A stretch of DNA of 64,000 bases. Source: Pollutimonas sp963706785 (lineage in GTDB: Bacteria; Pseudomonadota; Gammaproteobacteria; Burkholderiales; Burkholderiaceae_B). Shown here one piece after another: positions 10,019 to 20,260 of the stretch (the stretch's first letter is position 1; each line of letters starts with the position of its first letter). The position numbers and the translations under genes were made by a program. The stretch is from positions 1 to 64,000 of the forward strand of contig CAVPNJ010000006.1 in assembly GCA_963706785.1 (NCBI GenBank), read 5' to 3'. The notes under the pieces were generated by a model. The model did no database searches. It was not told the origin of the DNA and saw nothing but the letters and a program-made list of their open reading frames with translations.

Positions 10019-11096
10019 TCATTGTGGGAAGCCAATGTAACGCTTCAGAGTTTGCTTGATATGTGACTTTCGATGACTGATCGCGGCAATTACTTTGGGT
10101 CGCAATGTGTCCACCTCACTCATTTTCCCTTGAAACCATCGGTCACTAATCCCATAATACTGAGTTAGAATTTCATGGTGTGTCGGACTACTAAGAAGCC
10201 GACTTAACTTCAATAAGCCAACCATTTGGTAAGGTTTCCCTAACCATTGATTAAAATCGAAATAGCGCAAAACTTTTTCAATGTCAAGGTGTTCCTTTGT
10301 TAGGGTATCTTTATACTTCATAACATCGCCAAAGCCGTCCACAAATTCATCAGCGTTCATATCATCGAAAAAGGTATCGGCAATTAAGTAGTGTTCATTA
10401 ATTGTACGAATCGAGTTTGATGCCGTTTGGCTGCTTGCGTTTTCTCCGGGCAGGATTCTAAAATTAATCAATTCGCGCTCAGAAATATGTATCGGGTATT
10501 GTTTCAGTAGCCGTATCCACATGTCTAAATCAGGCAGCTGCCGCAAACGATTATTATACATGCCGAGGCGCACGTAGCACGATCTACGAATTAACATTGT
10601 GGGGTGACAGATGCAATTACCCAAGTCGAAAAAACGTCTTAGCCAAGCGCCTTGTGACCTGTTTTCTTGATCAAAAACTGTGCCATGTGGGAGCATGTTT
10701 TTCTCGATCGGATGCCCTTTTCGTTCACAAAACGGGCTCTTCCGAAGCAAGCGCCGAGCGCCGGGTTGTCGCGCATTATTTGCAGCTGATATGCTAGCTT
10801 ATTGCTGTCAATCCAGTAGTCATCAGAGTTAATTAGCGCAATAAATTCCCCGGTTGCACGCTTAATCAACTCGTTAGTTACAACACAGCTCCTCTATTAA
10901 TTTCATGGGCGACAAACTGTATGCGTTTGTCCCGAATCGATGAGACAACATTACTCGTGTTATCTGCAGAGCCATCATCGGCGATAAGAAACTCGAAGTC
11001 CACCCCACGCTGAGCCAGGACACTGCCCATCGCTTCGGCGACATATTCAGCATGGTTGTATGTTGACATTATGACGGAGACAGTCGGATTACTCAT
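10019..11096 (-). pseudogene. GT2 family glycosyltransferase, frameshifted
   Basis: The start MSNPTVSVIMSTYNHAEYVA at 11096 and LIADDGSADNT are a classical GT-A fold opening. After a shift near 10880 the frame reads ATGEFIALINSDDYW (the S-D-D of the metal-binding DxD site). After a second shift near 10700 it continues through HPTMLIRRSCYVRLG and LPDLDMWIRLL (the general-base ED-like region) to the end at 10019. The complete product would be ~358 residues. Its ATG overlaps the stop of the next upstream gene (ATGA at 11093-11096). The region is noticeably AT-rich compared with the flanks, in keeping with horizontal acquisition. The sugar is not predictable. Confidence 0.7.
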
Positions 11097-12040
11097 GCGG
11101 TGCGACCTCTGCGTATTATTCGGTCAAGCAGGCGTTTACATACTGGAGGGAGAAGCGCAAGTACGAATGTTTTTAATAAGGGTGGTGTGTAGTCGCTCAA
11201 TATTGGTAGTGCCCGCTTAAGCGGTTGTGTGGCACCGCGCCCGACCTGGTCAAGATGAGCTGTGCCGACGGCTTGGCGCAAACGGCTTGCAAGCAGCCAA
11301 AATCGTCACGGAACACATTCTCTGTAAGCTCGTCATATATGGGTATGGATTGGAGCTGTTTTTTGAGTTTTTCAACACGAGTGTCTTGCGACCAGGCGCC
11401 TAACGGATGAAGTCTGTAAACTGACATAGGAGTTTCCAAAAAACCTATTAAGCTTCGACGTGCAATACAAATATTGATAATCCAATCGTAGGAGATCGTT
11501 TCAAACAATGCTAATGGCAGAGCATCAACTGCATTTTTTCGATACATGCATGTCGAAAAATTGCCCACTAAATTGTCCGCAATCAGTTGCCTAGCGTCGA
11601 TTAGACGGAAGCCATTGTATTGTGGTTCGAGGGCGAAAATGAGCTGTGTCGCTTTCGTATACAAAATAGTTGACGGAACAAAGGTCGCATTCCCAGTGAT
11701 TATCTAAAAAATCACTTTGGCATTGAAGCTTTAATGGACTAATCCAGTAATCGTCTCCCTCCAATACCGCTATATATTCTCCGGTGCACGCGGCAAAGCC
11801 TCGCTGGTAGTTTTTTGTAATGCCTAAATTGTAATCGGCGTGAAGATATTTGAAAACAAACCGAGAATCCATCCCATCATATTTTTTTATGATAGTAAGA
11901 GTATTGTCGCTCGAGCAGTCATCTGCAACAATCAACTCTATTGGGCCAGGCAATGCTTGTTTGAAGAGTGCCTTCAACGCATCTTCTATATGTTGTTCGT
12001 GATTATAAGTAACCAAAAGGATTGATAGCTTGAAATCCAT
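11093..12040 (-). pseudogene. GT2 family glycosyltransferase, frameshifted
   Basis: The N-terminal half (12040-11660) reads MDFKLSILLVTYNHEQHIED, ELIVADDCSSDNT and GEYIAVLEGDDYW, a GT-A donor site. After a shift near 11655 the second half (to ~11230) has GNFSTCMYRKNAVDAL and TISYDWIINICIARR. A third frame from ~11280 ends at 11093 with VLALLPPVCKRLLDRIIRRG. The product would be ~315 residues. It is a close structural sibling of the GT2 gene that follows it with overlapping stop and start codons. It probably adds one sugar to the repeat unit exported by the first ABC transporter. Confidence 0.7.
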
Positions 12041-12051
12041 AGGTCACCAAA

Positions 12052-13135
12052 TCAATACCTAAGTGTTCGTTTAATGATTCGACAAATCATATCTATTTCC
12101 TCATTTGCCAGCTGATGATACATTGGTAAGCACAGGATTTTTCAGAGAGACACTTTCCGCGATTGGCGCGCTTTGATTATCTACGTATGGGAGCTCAGTT
12201 AGAGCGGGATGAAATATCTTCGTGGATATATATTGTTAAGATTTAATTGTTCTAATACTTTTAACAGTACATCTTCGTCCGAAAAAATTATAGGAAAATA
12301 TGCATGGTTGTATTCGGTATCAGGACTAATTTTTTGGAAAATAACTGGCAGGTTCTCGAGTTGTTCTATATATCGCTCATATAGTCTGCGTCGTACATCT
12401 AAAATATTCGGGATGTGTTTTATATTGCATAAGCCCATAGCAGCATGCATTTCGGAGTTTTTACCATTGATCCCAATGTCGCCAAACTCGGTTAAGGAGG
12501 AGTGGCCGAAGTTTCTCAACATTGACATTCGCTTTAGATAATCTGCATTTGGAGTTACCACCGCACCGCCCTCGATAGTATGAAAGAGCTTCGTCGCATG
12601 AAAACTGCACGTGGCGATGTCACCATACGCTAACAAGGACTGTCCTTTATGAATCGTTCCCATCGCATGGGCAGCGTCAGTAGATCACCTTCAATTTATG
12701 TCGTTTCGCGATTAAGTTAATCGCTTCGACGTCGCAAGGATTGCCGAATACGTGCGTTGCCAGAATGGCTGTGGTATTTTCGGTTATCGCTTCTTCAATT
12801 TTTGCAGGATTAATATTTAGCGTGTCACGACAAATGTCGACCATTATAGGTGTGCAATCCTCCCAAACGATGCTTGACGTGGTCGCTACGTAGCTAAATG
12901 GTGTCGTTATGATCTCCCCTTGCAAGTCCAACGCACGAATGGCAATTTGGAGAGCGATGGTTCCATTGCTCAGAAACAAGAGGTGGTCGACTTCGAGATA
13001 CTGCTTCAATTTCAACTCGAGCTCATTCACCAGTGGGCCGTTGTTGGTTAACCACTCACGCTCCCAAATACCATTAAGATAAATTTGAAAGTCTTCGTAG
13101 GGTGGCAGAAATGGCTTTGTGACAGTAATATTCAT
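12052..13135 (-). pseudogene. DegT/DnrJ/EryC1/StrS aminotransferase (VioA-like), frameshifted
   Basis: A PLP-dependent sugar aminotransferase of ~360 residues. The N-terminal part (13135-12677) includes TKPFLPPYEDFQIYL, LFLSNGTIALQIAIRAL and TPFSYVATTSSIVW. A one-base insertion near 12678 breaks VIYDAAHAMGTIH. The second part carries SFHATKLFHTIEGGAVV with the PLP lysine. A further shift near 12200 leads to the end ELPYVDNQSAPIAE and a stop at 12052. The SFHATK...EGG form is typical of VioA-like enzymes acting on dTDP-4-keto-6-deoxyglucose, the product of RfbB encoded in the same operon. Together with the NeuD/VioB-type gene at 1.3 kb, synthesis of a dTDP-4-acetamido-4,6-dideoxyglucose-like donor is plausible but unproven. 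Confidence 0.72.
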
Positions 13136-13309
13136 AAGAGTGGGGGATCAATGAATCTGAGGAGTACTTGGTCAGTACATGTTGTAAAGAGAGGCGCATC
13201 TCGTCGCCTACGTAAGGATCGCCGCGATTGCCGCCATCTTAACTAGTGGGTTTGGCAGAATGCCTTCAGCTATAGGCATCAAGTGTAGGAATGCTCGTGA
13301 TAATGTATT

Positions 13310-13891
13310 TCAAACTTCCGGTGATGAGAGGGGCGCCGTTGTATATGGAAGAAAAGTCTCTGCGTGACTCAGCGTTAATCCATGCATGTCCTTGTCTGAT
13401 AGGATTGGTTCAGTGCTAATGGGCCATTCTATTGCCAAGTCGGGATCGTTCCAGACAATACCTCGTTCATACTGGGGCGCGTAGTAATCGGTGGTTTTGT
13501 AGAGAAACTCGGCGGTGTCGCGTCAGCGTAACGAAGCCATGGGCAAAGCCTTCCGGTATCCAAATTGATTTTTGTTCTCAGCACTTAAGATTTCGCCGAC
13601 CCATTGTCCAAAGGTAGGCGAGTCACGTCGGATATCGACTGCGACATCGAAAACCTCTCCCGCGACTACACGGACTAATTTTCCTTGTGCTTGCTTATTT
13701 GGTAGTGAAGCCCGCGCAATACATTTTTAGCCGAGCGTGAGTGATTGTCTTGCACAAAGTTAACGGACTGCCGACGGCTGCTTCAAATTGGGCTTGATTA
13801 AAGCTTTCAAAGAAAAAGCCCCGGTCATCGCCAAAGACTTTGGGCTCGAAGAGAATAACGTCGGGAATTGCTAAGTGGAGTTGCGCTGCAT
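13310..13891 (-). pseudogene. rfbC: dTDP-4-dehydrorhamnose 3,5-epimerase, copy 1, frameshifted
   Basis: Fragments in several frames match RfbC: FEPKVFGDDRGFFFESFNQ, FVQDNHSRSAKNVLRG, ARGKLVRVVAGEVFDVAVDI-type sequence, SPTFGQWVGEILSAENK, TEFLYKTTDYYAPQYE and a tail ending at 13310. The ATG at 13891 overlaps the rfbA stop (TAATG). At least four indels are present within ~580 bases, more than in the intact copy at 45.0 kb, so this copy might be truly dead. If read correctly, rhamnose synthesis would rest on copy 2. Confidence 0.7.
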
Positions 13892-14780
13892 TAATACACC
13901 GTATCTTTAAGTAGTCGCATTAAGTACTGTCCGTAGCCAGTTTTTCGTTAATGGTTGCGCCAGTTTTTCCAATTGGGTTGCGTCAATCCATTTTTGACGG
14001 TACGCAATTTCCTCGGGACAGGAAACCTTGCAGTCCTTGGCGGTTTTCAAGTGTGGCAATAAATTGACTGGCATCAAGCAAAGATTCATGGGTGCCGGTG
14101 TCTAACCAAGCGTAGCCCGCGGCCCATGATTTCTACATTCAGCTTGTCTTGTTCCAAATACAGTCGATTTAGGTCTGTAATTTCTAGTTCGCCACGCGGA
14201 GATGGTTTTAGGTCTCTTGCGCAGGTCAACGACGTTATTGTCGTAGAAGTACAGGCCGGTAACGGCGTAGCTGGATTTCGGCTTGGCAGGTTTCTCTTCT
14301 AAAGACAGCACTTTGCCATTCGCATTGAATTCAGCAACTCCGTAGCGTTCTGGGTCGTGCACGTGATAGGCAAAAACGCTGGCGCCATCGGTACGCTTCA
14401 TGGCGCTGCCTAATAGTTTATGAATGTCGTGGCCGTAAAAAATATTGTCGCCTAACACCAGGGCGGATAGGTCGTCGCCAATAAAGTCTTTACCAATAAT
14501 AAAGGCTTGGGCCAAGCCGTCGGGGCTGGCCTGTACGGCGTACTGTAAGTTCAATGCCCCACTGGCTGCCATCGCCGAGCAACTGTTCAAAGCGGGGAGT
14601 GTCTTGCGGGGTGGAAATAATCAAGATGTCGCGTATTCCTGCCAGCATCAAAGTGCTTAGCGGGTAATAGATCATCGGTTTGTCGTAAACCGGTAGGAGT
14701 TGTTTGCTTATGGCTAAAGTGGCCGGGTGCAGTCGTGTGCCAGAGCCGCCGGCCAGAATAATGCCTTTACGTTGGATCAT
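13891..14780 (-). pseudogene. rfbA: Glucose-1-phosphate thymidylyltransferase, copy 1, frameshifted
   Basis: The first 60 residues are intact (MIQRKGIILAGGSGTRLHPA, VYDKPMIYYPLSTLMLAG). Shifts follow near 14550 (QWGIELTV versus LNLQYAVQASPDGLAQAF), near 14200 (FYDNNVVDLRKRPK), near 14120 and near 14015 (CPEEIAYRQKWIDATQLEKL reads on in another frame). The natural stop is at 13891. The enzyme makes dTDP-glucose, the common precursor for rhamnose and for amino-deoxy sugars. Gene order rfbB-D-A-C is kept in both copies. Confidence 0.75.
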
Positions 14781-14782
14781 GA

Positions 14783-15681
14783 TTATTTCTCTAGTATTTC
14801 GGTCAACATACGCGCTACACCTGTCCGCCAGTGGGGCAGAACAAGGTTAAACGTGTTTTGGAATTTATGGGTGTTTAAGCGCGAATTTTGGGGCCGTTGG
14901 GCTGACGTGGGAAAGGCGCTGGTGGGCACACGGTTCTATGGCGTCCGGTGCGACCTTGATGTCAACACCCTGCTTGCGTGCCAGGTTCAGGACGAAGCTG
15001 GCGTACCCATGCCACGATGTTTCGCCGCCCGCTACCAAGTTGTATAAGCCGCTGACATCGGGCTGCTGCTGGGCCGTGCGTATGGCATGGGCGCTAACGT
15101 CGGCCAACAGGTCTGCGCCGGTGGGCGCGCCTATTTGGTCGTTGATAACGGTTAGGCGATCACGCTCTTTACCCAGGCGCAACATGGTTTTAGCAAAGTT
15201 GCCTCCGCGGGCGGCATAGACCCAACTGGTGCGAAAGATTAGGTGTTGGCAGCCCGATGCACGGATGGCGATTTCGCCGTCTAACTTGGTTTGGCCGTAC
15301 ACGTTTAAGGGGGCGGTGGGATCTGTTTCCAGCCAGGGTTGTTCGCCACCGCCGTCGAACACATAGTCGGTCGAATAGTGCACTAGCCACGCGTCGCTGC
15401 GCTGCGCCTCTCGGGCCAGCACGCCGGGTGCCAGTGCGTTAATCGTACGGAGCAAGCTCGGGCTCGCTTTCGGCTTTGTCCACTGAGGTATATGCAGCCG
15501 CGTTCACGATAACGTCTGGCGCCACGCGGCGAACGGTTTCAGCAATGCCGTCCGGCTTGTTGAGATTACCGCGCAACATTCGGCTGTCGGAGCCCAAAGC
15601 GACAACTTCGCCTAGAGGGGCGAGGCTGCGCTGCAGTTCCCAACCGAGCTGCCCGTTTTTGCCAAAAAGAAGAATCTTCAT
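14783..15681 (-). pseudogene. rfbD: dTDP-4-dehydrorhamnose reductase, copy 1, frameshifted
   Basis: RfbD-type SDR enzyme. The N-terminus (15681) is MKILLFGKNGQLGWELQRSL and NAAAYTSVDKAESEPELA. A shift near 15450 leads to INALAPGVLAREAQRSDAWL and STDYVFDGGGEQPW, with the YGQTKLDGE catalytic Tyr-Lys. A final shift near 14870 gives an ending RTGVARMLTEILEK and a stop at 14783. The start overlaps the rfbB stop (ATGA at 15678-15681). It would catalyse the last step to dTDP-L-rhamnose. Confidence 0.78.
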
Positions 15682-16748
15682 GCAATGCGCTGGCTATAGT
15701 TTTGCTCGACCCAGTCGCGATAGACGCCCGATTGAACATTCTCGACCCATTCCTTGTTGTCCAGATACCACTGGACGGTTTTTCGGATGCCGGTTTCAAA
15801 CGTTTCGGCCGGCGTCCAGCCCAGGTCCCGTTCGAGCTTGCGCGCGTCGATCGCATAGCGGCGATCGTGGCCGGGACGATCGGTAACGTAGGTAATTTGG
15901 TCTCTGTAGGTTTTGCCGTCGGATCGGGGTTGCAGTTCGTCCAGCAAGGTACACACGGTTTTTACAATATCGATGTTGGGTTTCTCGTTCCAGCCGCCTA
16001 CGTTATATACTTCGCCCACGATTCCGGCGTCAAGTACCCGGCGAATGGCGCTGCAATGGTCTTTAACATAAAGCCAGTCACGAATCTGCTGGCCGTCGCC
16101 ATAAATAGGCAGGGGTTTGCCAGCCAAGGCATTGACTATCATCAGCGGGATGAGTTTTTCCGGGAAATGATAGGGGCCGTAATTATTCGAGCAGTTGGTG
16201 GTAAGTACCGGTAGGCCGTACGTGTGGTGGTACGCACGCACTAAGTGATCGCTACCAGCTTTGCTGGCGGAATAAGGGCTGTTCGGCTCGTAGCGATGCG
16301 TCTCAGTAAAGGCCGGGTCATCTTTGGCTAACGAACCGTAAACTTCGTCGGTCGATACATGCAGAAAGCGGAAGCCTTCTTTGGCGCCGGCTTCGAGGCC
16401 ATTCCAATAGGCGCGTACAGACTCCAGTAATTGGAACGTGCCGACTATATTAGTCTGAATGAAGTCTTCCGGACCATGAATAGAACGGTCTACGTGGCTT
16501 TCGGCGGCAAAGTTGATAATGGCGCGCGGTTTATGTTCGGCCAACAGGCGAGCAACCAGTGCACGGTCACCAATGTCGCCACGGATAAAAATGTGTCGTG
16601 TATCTTGTTGAAGGCTGGCTAGGTTGTTTATATTACCCGCGTAGGTGAGCAGGTCAAGATTGATGACGGTCTCTTCATTGTGCGCTAGCCAGTCTAAGAC
16701 GAAGTTCGAGCCAATAAACCCGGCGCCGCCGGTGACTAAAATACTCAT
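15678..16748 (-). CDS. rfbB: dTDP-glucose 4,6-dehydratase, copy 1
   Basis: Intact 356-residue extended SDR. Visible motifs are MSILVTGGAGFIGSNFVLDW (NAD-binding GxxGxxG), NFAAESHVDRSI, HVSTDEVYGSL, the catalytic YSASKAGSDHL (Tyr-x3-Lys), and NNYGPYHFPEKLIPL. It converts dTDP-glucose to dTDP-4-keto-6-deoxyglucose in the cytoplasm, the branch point for rhamnose (RfbC, RfbD) and for the DegT aminotransferase, all in this operon. It is the first gene of the minus-strand unit 16.7-8.4 kb and faces away from the GT2 gene at 17.1 kb. By eye it is clearly diverged from the copy at 48 kb, so this is not a recent duplication. Confidence 0.95.
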   Translation of the reverse strand: MSILVTGGAGFIGSNFVLDWLAHNEETVINLDLLTYAGNINNLASLQQDTRHIFIRGDIGDRALVARLLAEHKPRAIINFAAESHVDRSIHGPEDFIQTNIVGTFQLLESVRAYWNGLEAGAKEGFRFLHVSTDEVYGSLAKDDPAFTETHRYEPNSPYSASKAGSDHLVRAYHHTYGLPVLTTNCSNNYGPYHFPEKLIPLMIVNALAGKPLPIYGDGQQIRDWLYVKDHCSAIRRVLDAGIVGEVYNVGGWNEKPNIDIVKTVCTLLDELQPRSDGKTYRDQITYVTDRPGHDRRYAIDARKLERDLGWTPAETFETGIRKTVQWYLDNKEWVENVQSGVYRDWVEQNYSQRIA

Positions 16749-17150
16749 ATGGGGGAATCCTATGCCTTACGATTATCGGTTGCTAGTCGCCGCATTGGAT
16801 CTGTAATGGCACACGTTAGAATTGCGGTAATCTAACTAACCCCGGGGAGCGCTAAGCCGAAGTGTGTAAGCTTCAATAGTTTATCGCTTGTGCGGCGCGA
16901 TATTGTAACAGGCACGCAGTGCATCGTTGATTCAACTGGTGCGGTCGTTCGAGAGATGTACGGGCGTCAATTGTTTCCATCGCCGCAAGTGCGTTGAAGC
17001 GGGCGACGGTCCTTTCGGAGCTATTATTATTTACGGCGTTACGTCACGCTTCAATTTTTGGGTATTCCGCCGTGGCGCTGGTCATACAATTCACCTAGTA
17101 TCCGGTTGAAAAGGAATACATCGTTGGCAAACTAGAACGAGTTTTCGGTA
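16749..17150. other. Divergent intergenic region between rfbB copy 1 and a GT2 gene
   Basis: About 400 bases without a convincing reading frame. As the start points of two oppositely directed transcription units flank it, it should hold promoters for both, but I could not pick out a reliable -35/-10 pair, a JUMPstart/ops element, or a terminator. Confidence 0.4.
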
Positions 17151-17153
17151 TTG

Positions 17154-17939
17154 ATGTCTCTATACCATAAGGAAAATCCACGGTACCTTGACGGTGCTTT
17201 ACAAGCCTGTTAACCAGACCCTTGCGCCGGCAGAAATCGTTGTGGTGTTTGACGGCTCGTTGCCGCAAGCTTTGCTGGACGTGGTCGACTGGTGGTCTGT
17301 GCATTTGCCGATAAAGTCCGTTCCATTTGCCGAAAATATCGGACTGGGGCGGGCTCTGGCCCGAGGGCTTCAAAAGTGCAGCTACGACCTAATTGCTCGG
17401 ATGGATACCGATGATCTATGCATCGATTCGCGCTTCGATACACAGATTCGATTTATGGCGACCCAACCAGCGTCGTTTTGTGCGGGTCCCGCATGGTCGA
17501 AATTGAACCGGAAACCGAACGTGAACGAGGCGTACGCAACGTGCCGCTTTCGCATGCACAAATCTTGGCAGGGCTTCCCATGCGCAACCCGTTTAACCAC
17601 ATGACGGTGGTCTTCAGAAAGACAGCCGTTTTGGCCGTGGGAAACTATCAGCACTTTCCACTAATGGAAGACTGGCATCTATGGAGCAGGCTGATGAAGG
17701 CGGGTTATATGGCCGTCAATCTCCCGGAGCACCTGGTAAAAGCGCGGGCCGGCGCGAGCATGGTGGAAAGAAGAGGTGGTATGGCGTACGTTAAGAGCGA
17801 ATATCAAATAACCAAGTTCTTTATAAAAAATAAGCTTACGCCCTGGTGGAAAGGCTGGCCGGTATTTTTAACCCGCGCTTTGCCCCGTTTAGTGCCCACA
17901 TCGTTACGGCGGAAAATTTATCAGCTTTTACGACGCTAA
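17154..17939 (+). pseudogene. GT2 family glycosyltransferase (RgpA/WbbD-like region), frameshifted
   Basis: The frame starting at or just before ATG 17154 gives MSLYHKENPRYLDGAL. A shift near 17200 leads to VNQTLAPAEIVVVFDGSLPQ and ARMDTDDLCIDSRFD (the DxD site). A second shift near 17460 leads to VVLCGSRMVEIEPETE, NPFNHMTVVFRKTAVLAVG and PLMEDWHLWSRLM (base-like ED motif), ending KIYQLLRR at 17939. The product would be ~260 residues. The true start is uncertain because FSV precedes the ATG in the usual family alignment. It is followed by a rhamnosyltransferase-like gene 39 bases downstream. Confidence 0.65.
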
Positions 17940-17978
17940 AATTTCTTATCGACAACGGAAGGAAAGTTCTTCCTTTAA

Positions 17979-18857
17979 GTGCAGGCGAATGTGAAAGTAA
18001 TGGCTATTTTGGTGGCGTATGAGTCACCCGTGTTGGAATTGATTACAGCAATTGAACGCATTTCTAAGCAAGTTGATTTTGTCGTGGTGTGCAATAACTC
18101 GGCACGGGCTTTTGAGTATTCAGCGCCCAATGTTGCAGTGCTGAATTTTTTGGACAACTTGGGGATAGCAAAGGCGCAAAGCCTTGGAATGGCATGGGCG
18201 TTCGAGCATGGTGCCGACTTCGTCTTACAAATGGATCAGGATAGTGAAGCCACCCAGATGATGGTAGCCAAGTTGCTCGAGGCGTATTGCTATTTAACAG
18301 AGCATGGCTACAAGGTTGGGCTAGTCGGCGCGCAAGACTTTGATAAATTTACACAGGCAGTTAGCCGCCCAAGAGTCAATAAAGGCAAAGTGATCTGCGG
18401 CACGGATTATGTCGTCGTGTCCGAAGTGCTTAGTTCCGGCAGCTTAATTCCCAAGGCAGCTTACGATGCGGTGGGCGGTATGGACGATCGCTTGTTTATT
18501 GATGTGGTTGACTTCGAGTACTGTTGGCGTTTAAAGGCTCACGGCTTTTTGGTGGTTAAGAATCCCAATGCTCTGCTTGGTCATCGTCTCGGCGAGGGCA
18601 CGAAAAAAATTTTGGGGCTGTTGTCTGTTGGTGTGCCTGCGCCTTTCCGCCATTATTATTCGTTTCGAAACACCATTCATCTTATGAAGCGGGGATATTC
18701 GCCCCGGTACTGGCGGTTTTCCAGTCTGGCGAAAATGATGTTTAAACTGATGGTATATCCATTTGCACAAGACGACGGGAGGGGGCGACTGCACTACATG
18801 TTGGCGGGGATCTATGACGGCTTGCGCGGAAAGTACGGGCGCATTCCTGAGAAATAG
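17979..18857 (+). CDS. GT2 rhamnosyltransferase-like protein
   Basis: Intact 292-residue GT-A enzyme. It shows AILVAYESPVLELITAIERI, VVVCNNS, the NLGIAKAQSLGMAWAFEHGA segment, a QMDQDSE metal-binding site and FIDVVDFEYCWRLKAHGF, the arrangement of RfbF/WbbL-type rhamnosyltransferases. It ends with a helix-rich region around HYYSFRNTIHLMKRGY. It probably transfers L-rhamnose from dTDP-L-rhamnose to a lipid-linked acceptor, consistent with the two rfb sets nearby. The predicted start is GTG 17979; an in-frame GTG at 17991 and ATG at 18000 are alternatives. The acceptor is unknown. Confidence 0.75.
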   Translation: MQANVKVMAILVAYESPVLELITAIERISKQVDFVVVCNNSARAFEYSAPNVAVLNFLDNLGIAKAQSLGMAWAFEHGADFVLQMDQDSEATQMMVAKLLEAYCYLTEHGYKVGLVGAQDFDKFTQAVSRPRVNKGKVICGTDYVVVSEVLSSGSLIPKAAYDAVGGMDDRLFIDVVDFEYCWRLKAHGFLVVKNPNALLGHRLGEGTKKILGLLSVGVPAPFRHYYSFRNTIHLMKRGYSPRYWRFSSLAKMMFKLMVYPFAQDDGRGRLHYMLAGIYDGLRGKYGRIPEK

Positions 18858-18977
18858 GACGTCGCGCGGTTGCGTTACAAATAGTTTCTATGCGCAGCTT
18901 CAGAGACGGTCAATGAGCCAAAAATCATTCGCCCAGATTTCGGCCCGAACACTCGATTACCTGGCCAGGCGTCATCC

Positions 18978-20225
18978 GTGGTTTGGCGCTATTTACGTCG
19001 ACGCGTTTTGGCGGTTTTTTTGTTGCTGGGCTATGGCGGTTTTGTCATGCTGCTGGTGTGGCAGGTGCATGGCGGAACTAGCGAAGGTTGGAAGGAGCTG
19101 ATAAAAACTTACTCGGCATTGTTTTTTGACTTGTTGATATTGTTTTTGCTGTCGGTCGTATTTCTGTTGGTGCGCGGATATTACAGCGAAGAAGCCACCC
19201 GCATCGATACGTCTTTAGTTCCGATGCCCGATTTTTTTCTGCCGCTACACGCGCCATCTGTCGTGATCGAGCTGGATGAAAGCCATTTTTTTGAACGGCA
19301 TAGCGCGGTCAAAGCGATATTGGATGCATTGCCACTGGACCAGTCTGATTTTTTCTTGGCTCACGCCGGTTCACTGGATATTCCCAAGCTTACCTTGTTA
19401 TCGTTAGAAAGATCAGCTTGCGACAGCATTAAGTTAAGGCTCGGCGTCGGTTCCTTTAGAGAATTCTTTTTCACCCATCACTTCGCTGATTATCATCTAT
19501 CGCGCTCATCGTCCAAAGGTTTCGGAACGATAGAGACGCTACGCTCATTGTTTCAGCCGGTCTACGAACGCTTTTATATGTCCTTTTTTAGACAAAGCGT
19601 TTCAAAGCTCGACCTGCTGGATTACACGCCTAATACGTTGGGCGTGACAGGGTGTGTTCGAGTAGTTTGCGGTAACGAACGTGCCTATTTTTTTCAACGT
19701 CGCGGCCACTATGAATCGGCCGCGCGGGGCGTGCTGCAGCTTACCTACGCCGGTACGCTAAATGCACTGCCTGCTTATGTCCGGCAGACTCATCAGTTAA
19801 CGCTAGACATGCTGGCAAATGATGAGTTTGAGGATGAGTTCTGGATGGCACCACCGGGCGAAAAGATACGTATTGGTTCGTCGGCGAACTATACTGTCGA
19901 GCACGAACTGGTGGGGGTGTGTGCGAATAGTCAATACTTATTTCAACCAGAACTCTTCGTGCTGACCACGATCACCGTCCAGGCTCCATCCTTGATCTCG
20001 GAACTATTGCAGATGTATGCACCTGAAAAGGGAAATCGGTACTGGGCCATGACATCGTTGGAGATGCTTCCCGGAAATTTGAGTAAAGCCAATGTAAGGT
20101 TGAGGCCATTATGTCAGACCGCGATCGACACGGTGTATCGAAAGCGCCTGATGGGGGAGCGCTTGGTCGCAGATAAAGGTGTCGAGGTCGAGGGGGTTGG
20201 CCTTTCAGCGGTTAACGCATTGTAA
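18978..20225 (+). CDS. Unknown membrane-anchored protein downstream of two GT2 genes
   Basis: A 415-residue open frame I do not recognise. Two hydrophobic segments lie near the N-terminus (VLAVFLLLGYGGFVMLLVW, ~10-28, and FFDLLILFLLSVVFLLV, ~45-63), followed by a long soluble part with scattered Cys and no known motif. Translation may really begin at ATG 18913 (MSQKSFAQISARTLDYLARR) in another frame, joined by a one-base shift near 18975-19000; 56 bases separate that ATG from the rhamnosyltransferase. As the last gene of the plus-strand unit it may take part in modifying or anchoring the same glycan. No function is assigned. Confidence 0.55.
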   Translation: MVWRYLRRRVLAVFLLLGYGGFVMLLVWQVHGGTSEGWKELIKTYSALFFDLLILFLLSVVFLLVRGYYSEEATRIDTSLVPMPDFFLPLHAPSVVIELDESHFFERHSAVKAILDALPLDQSDFFLAHAGSLDIPKLTLLSLERSACDSIKLRLGVGSFREFFFTHHFADYHLSRSSSKGFGTIETLRSLFQPVYERFYMSFFRQSVSKLDLLDYTPNTLGVTGCVRVVCGNERAYFFQRRGHYESAARGVLQLTYAGTLNALPAYVRQTHQLTLDMLANDEFEDEFWMAPPGEKIRIGSSANYTVEHELVGVCANSQYLFQPELFVLTTITVQAPSLISELLQMYAPEKGNRYWAMTSLEMLPGNLSKANVRLRPLCQTAIDTVYRKRLMGERLVADKGVEVEGVGLSAVNAL

Positions 20226-20260
20226 AGGCTATGTTTTCGGCCCCAATTGCCAAAGGCCCG

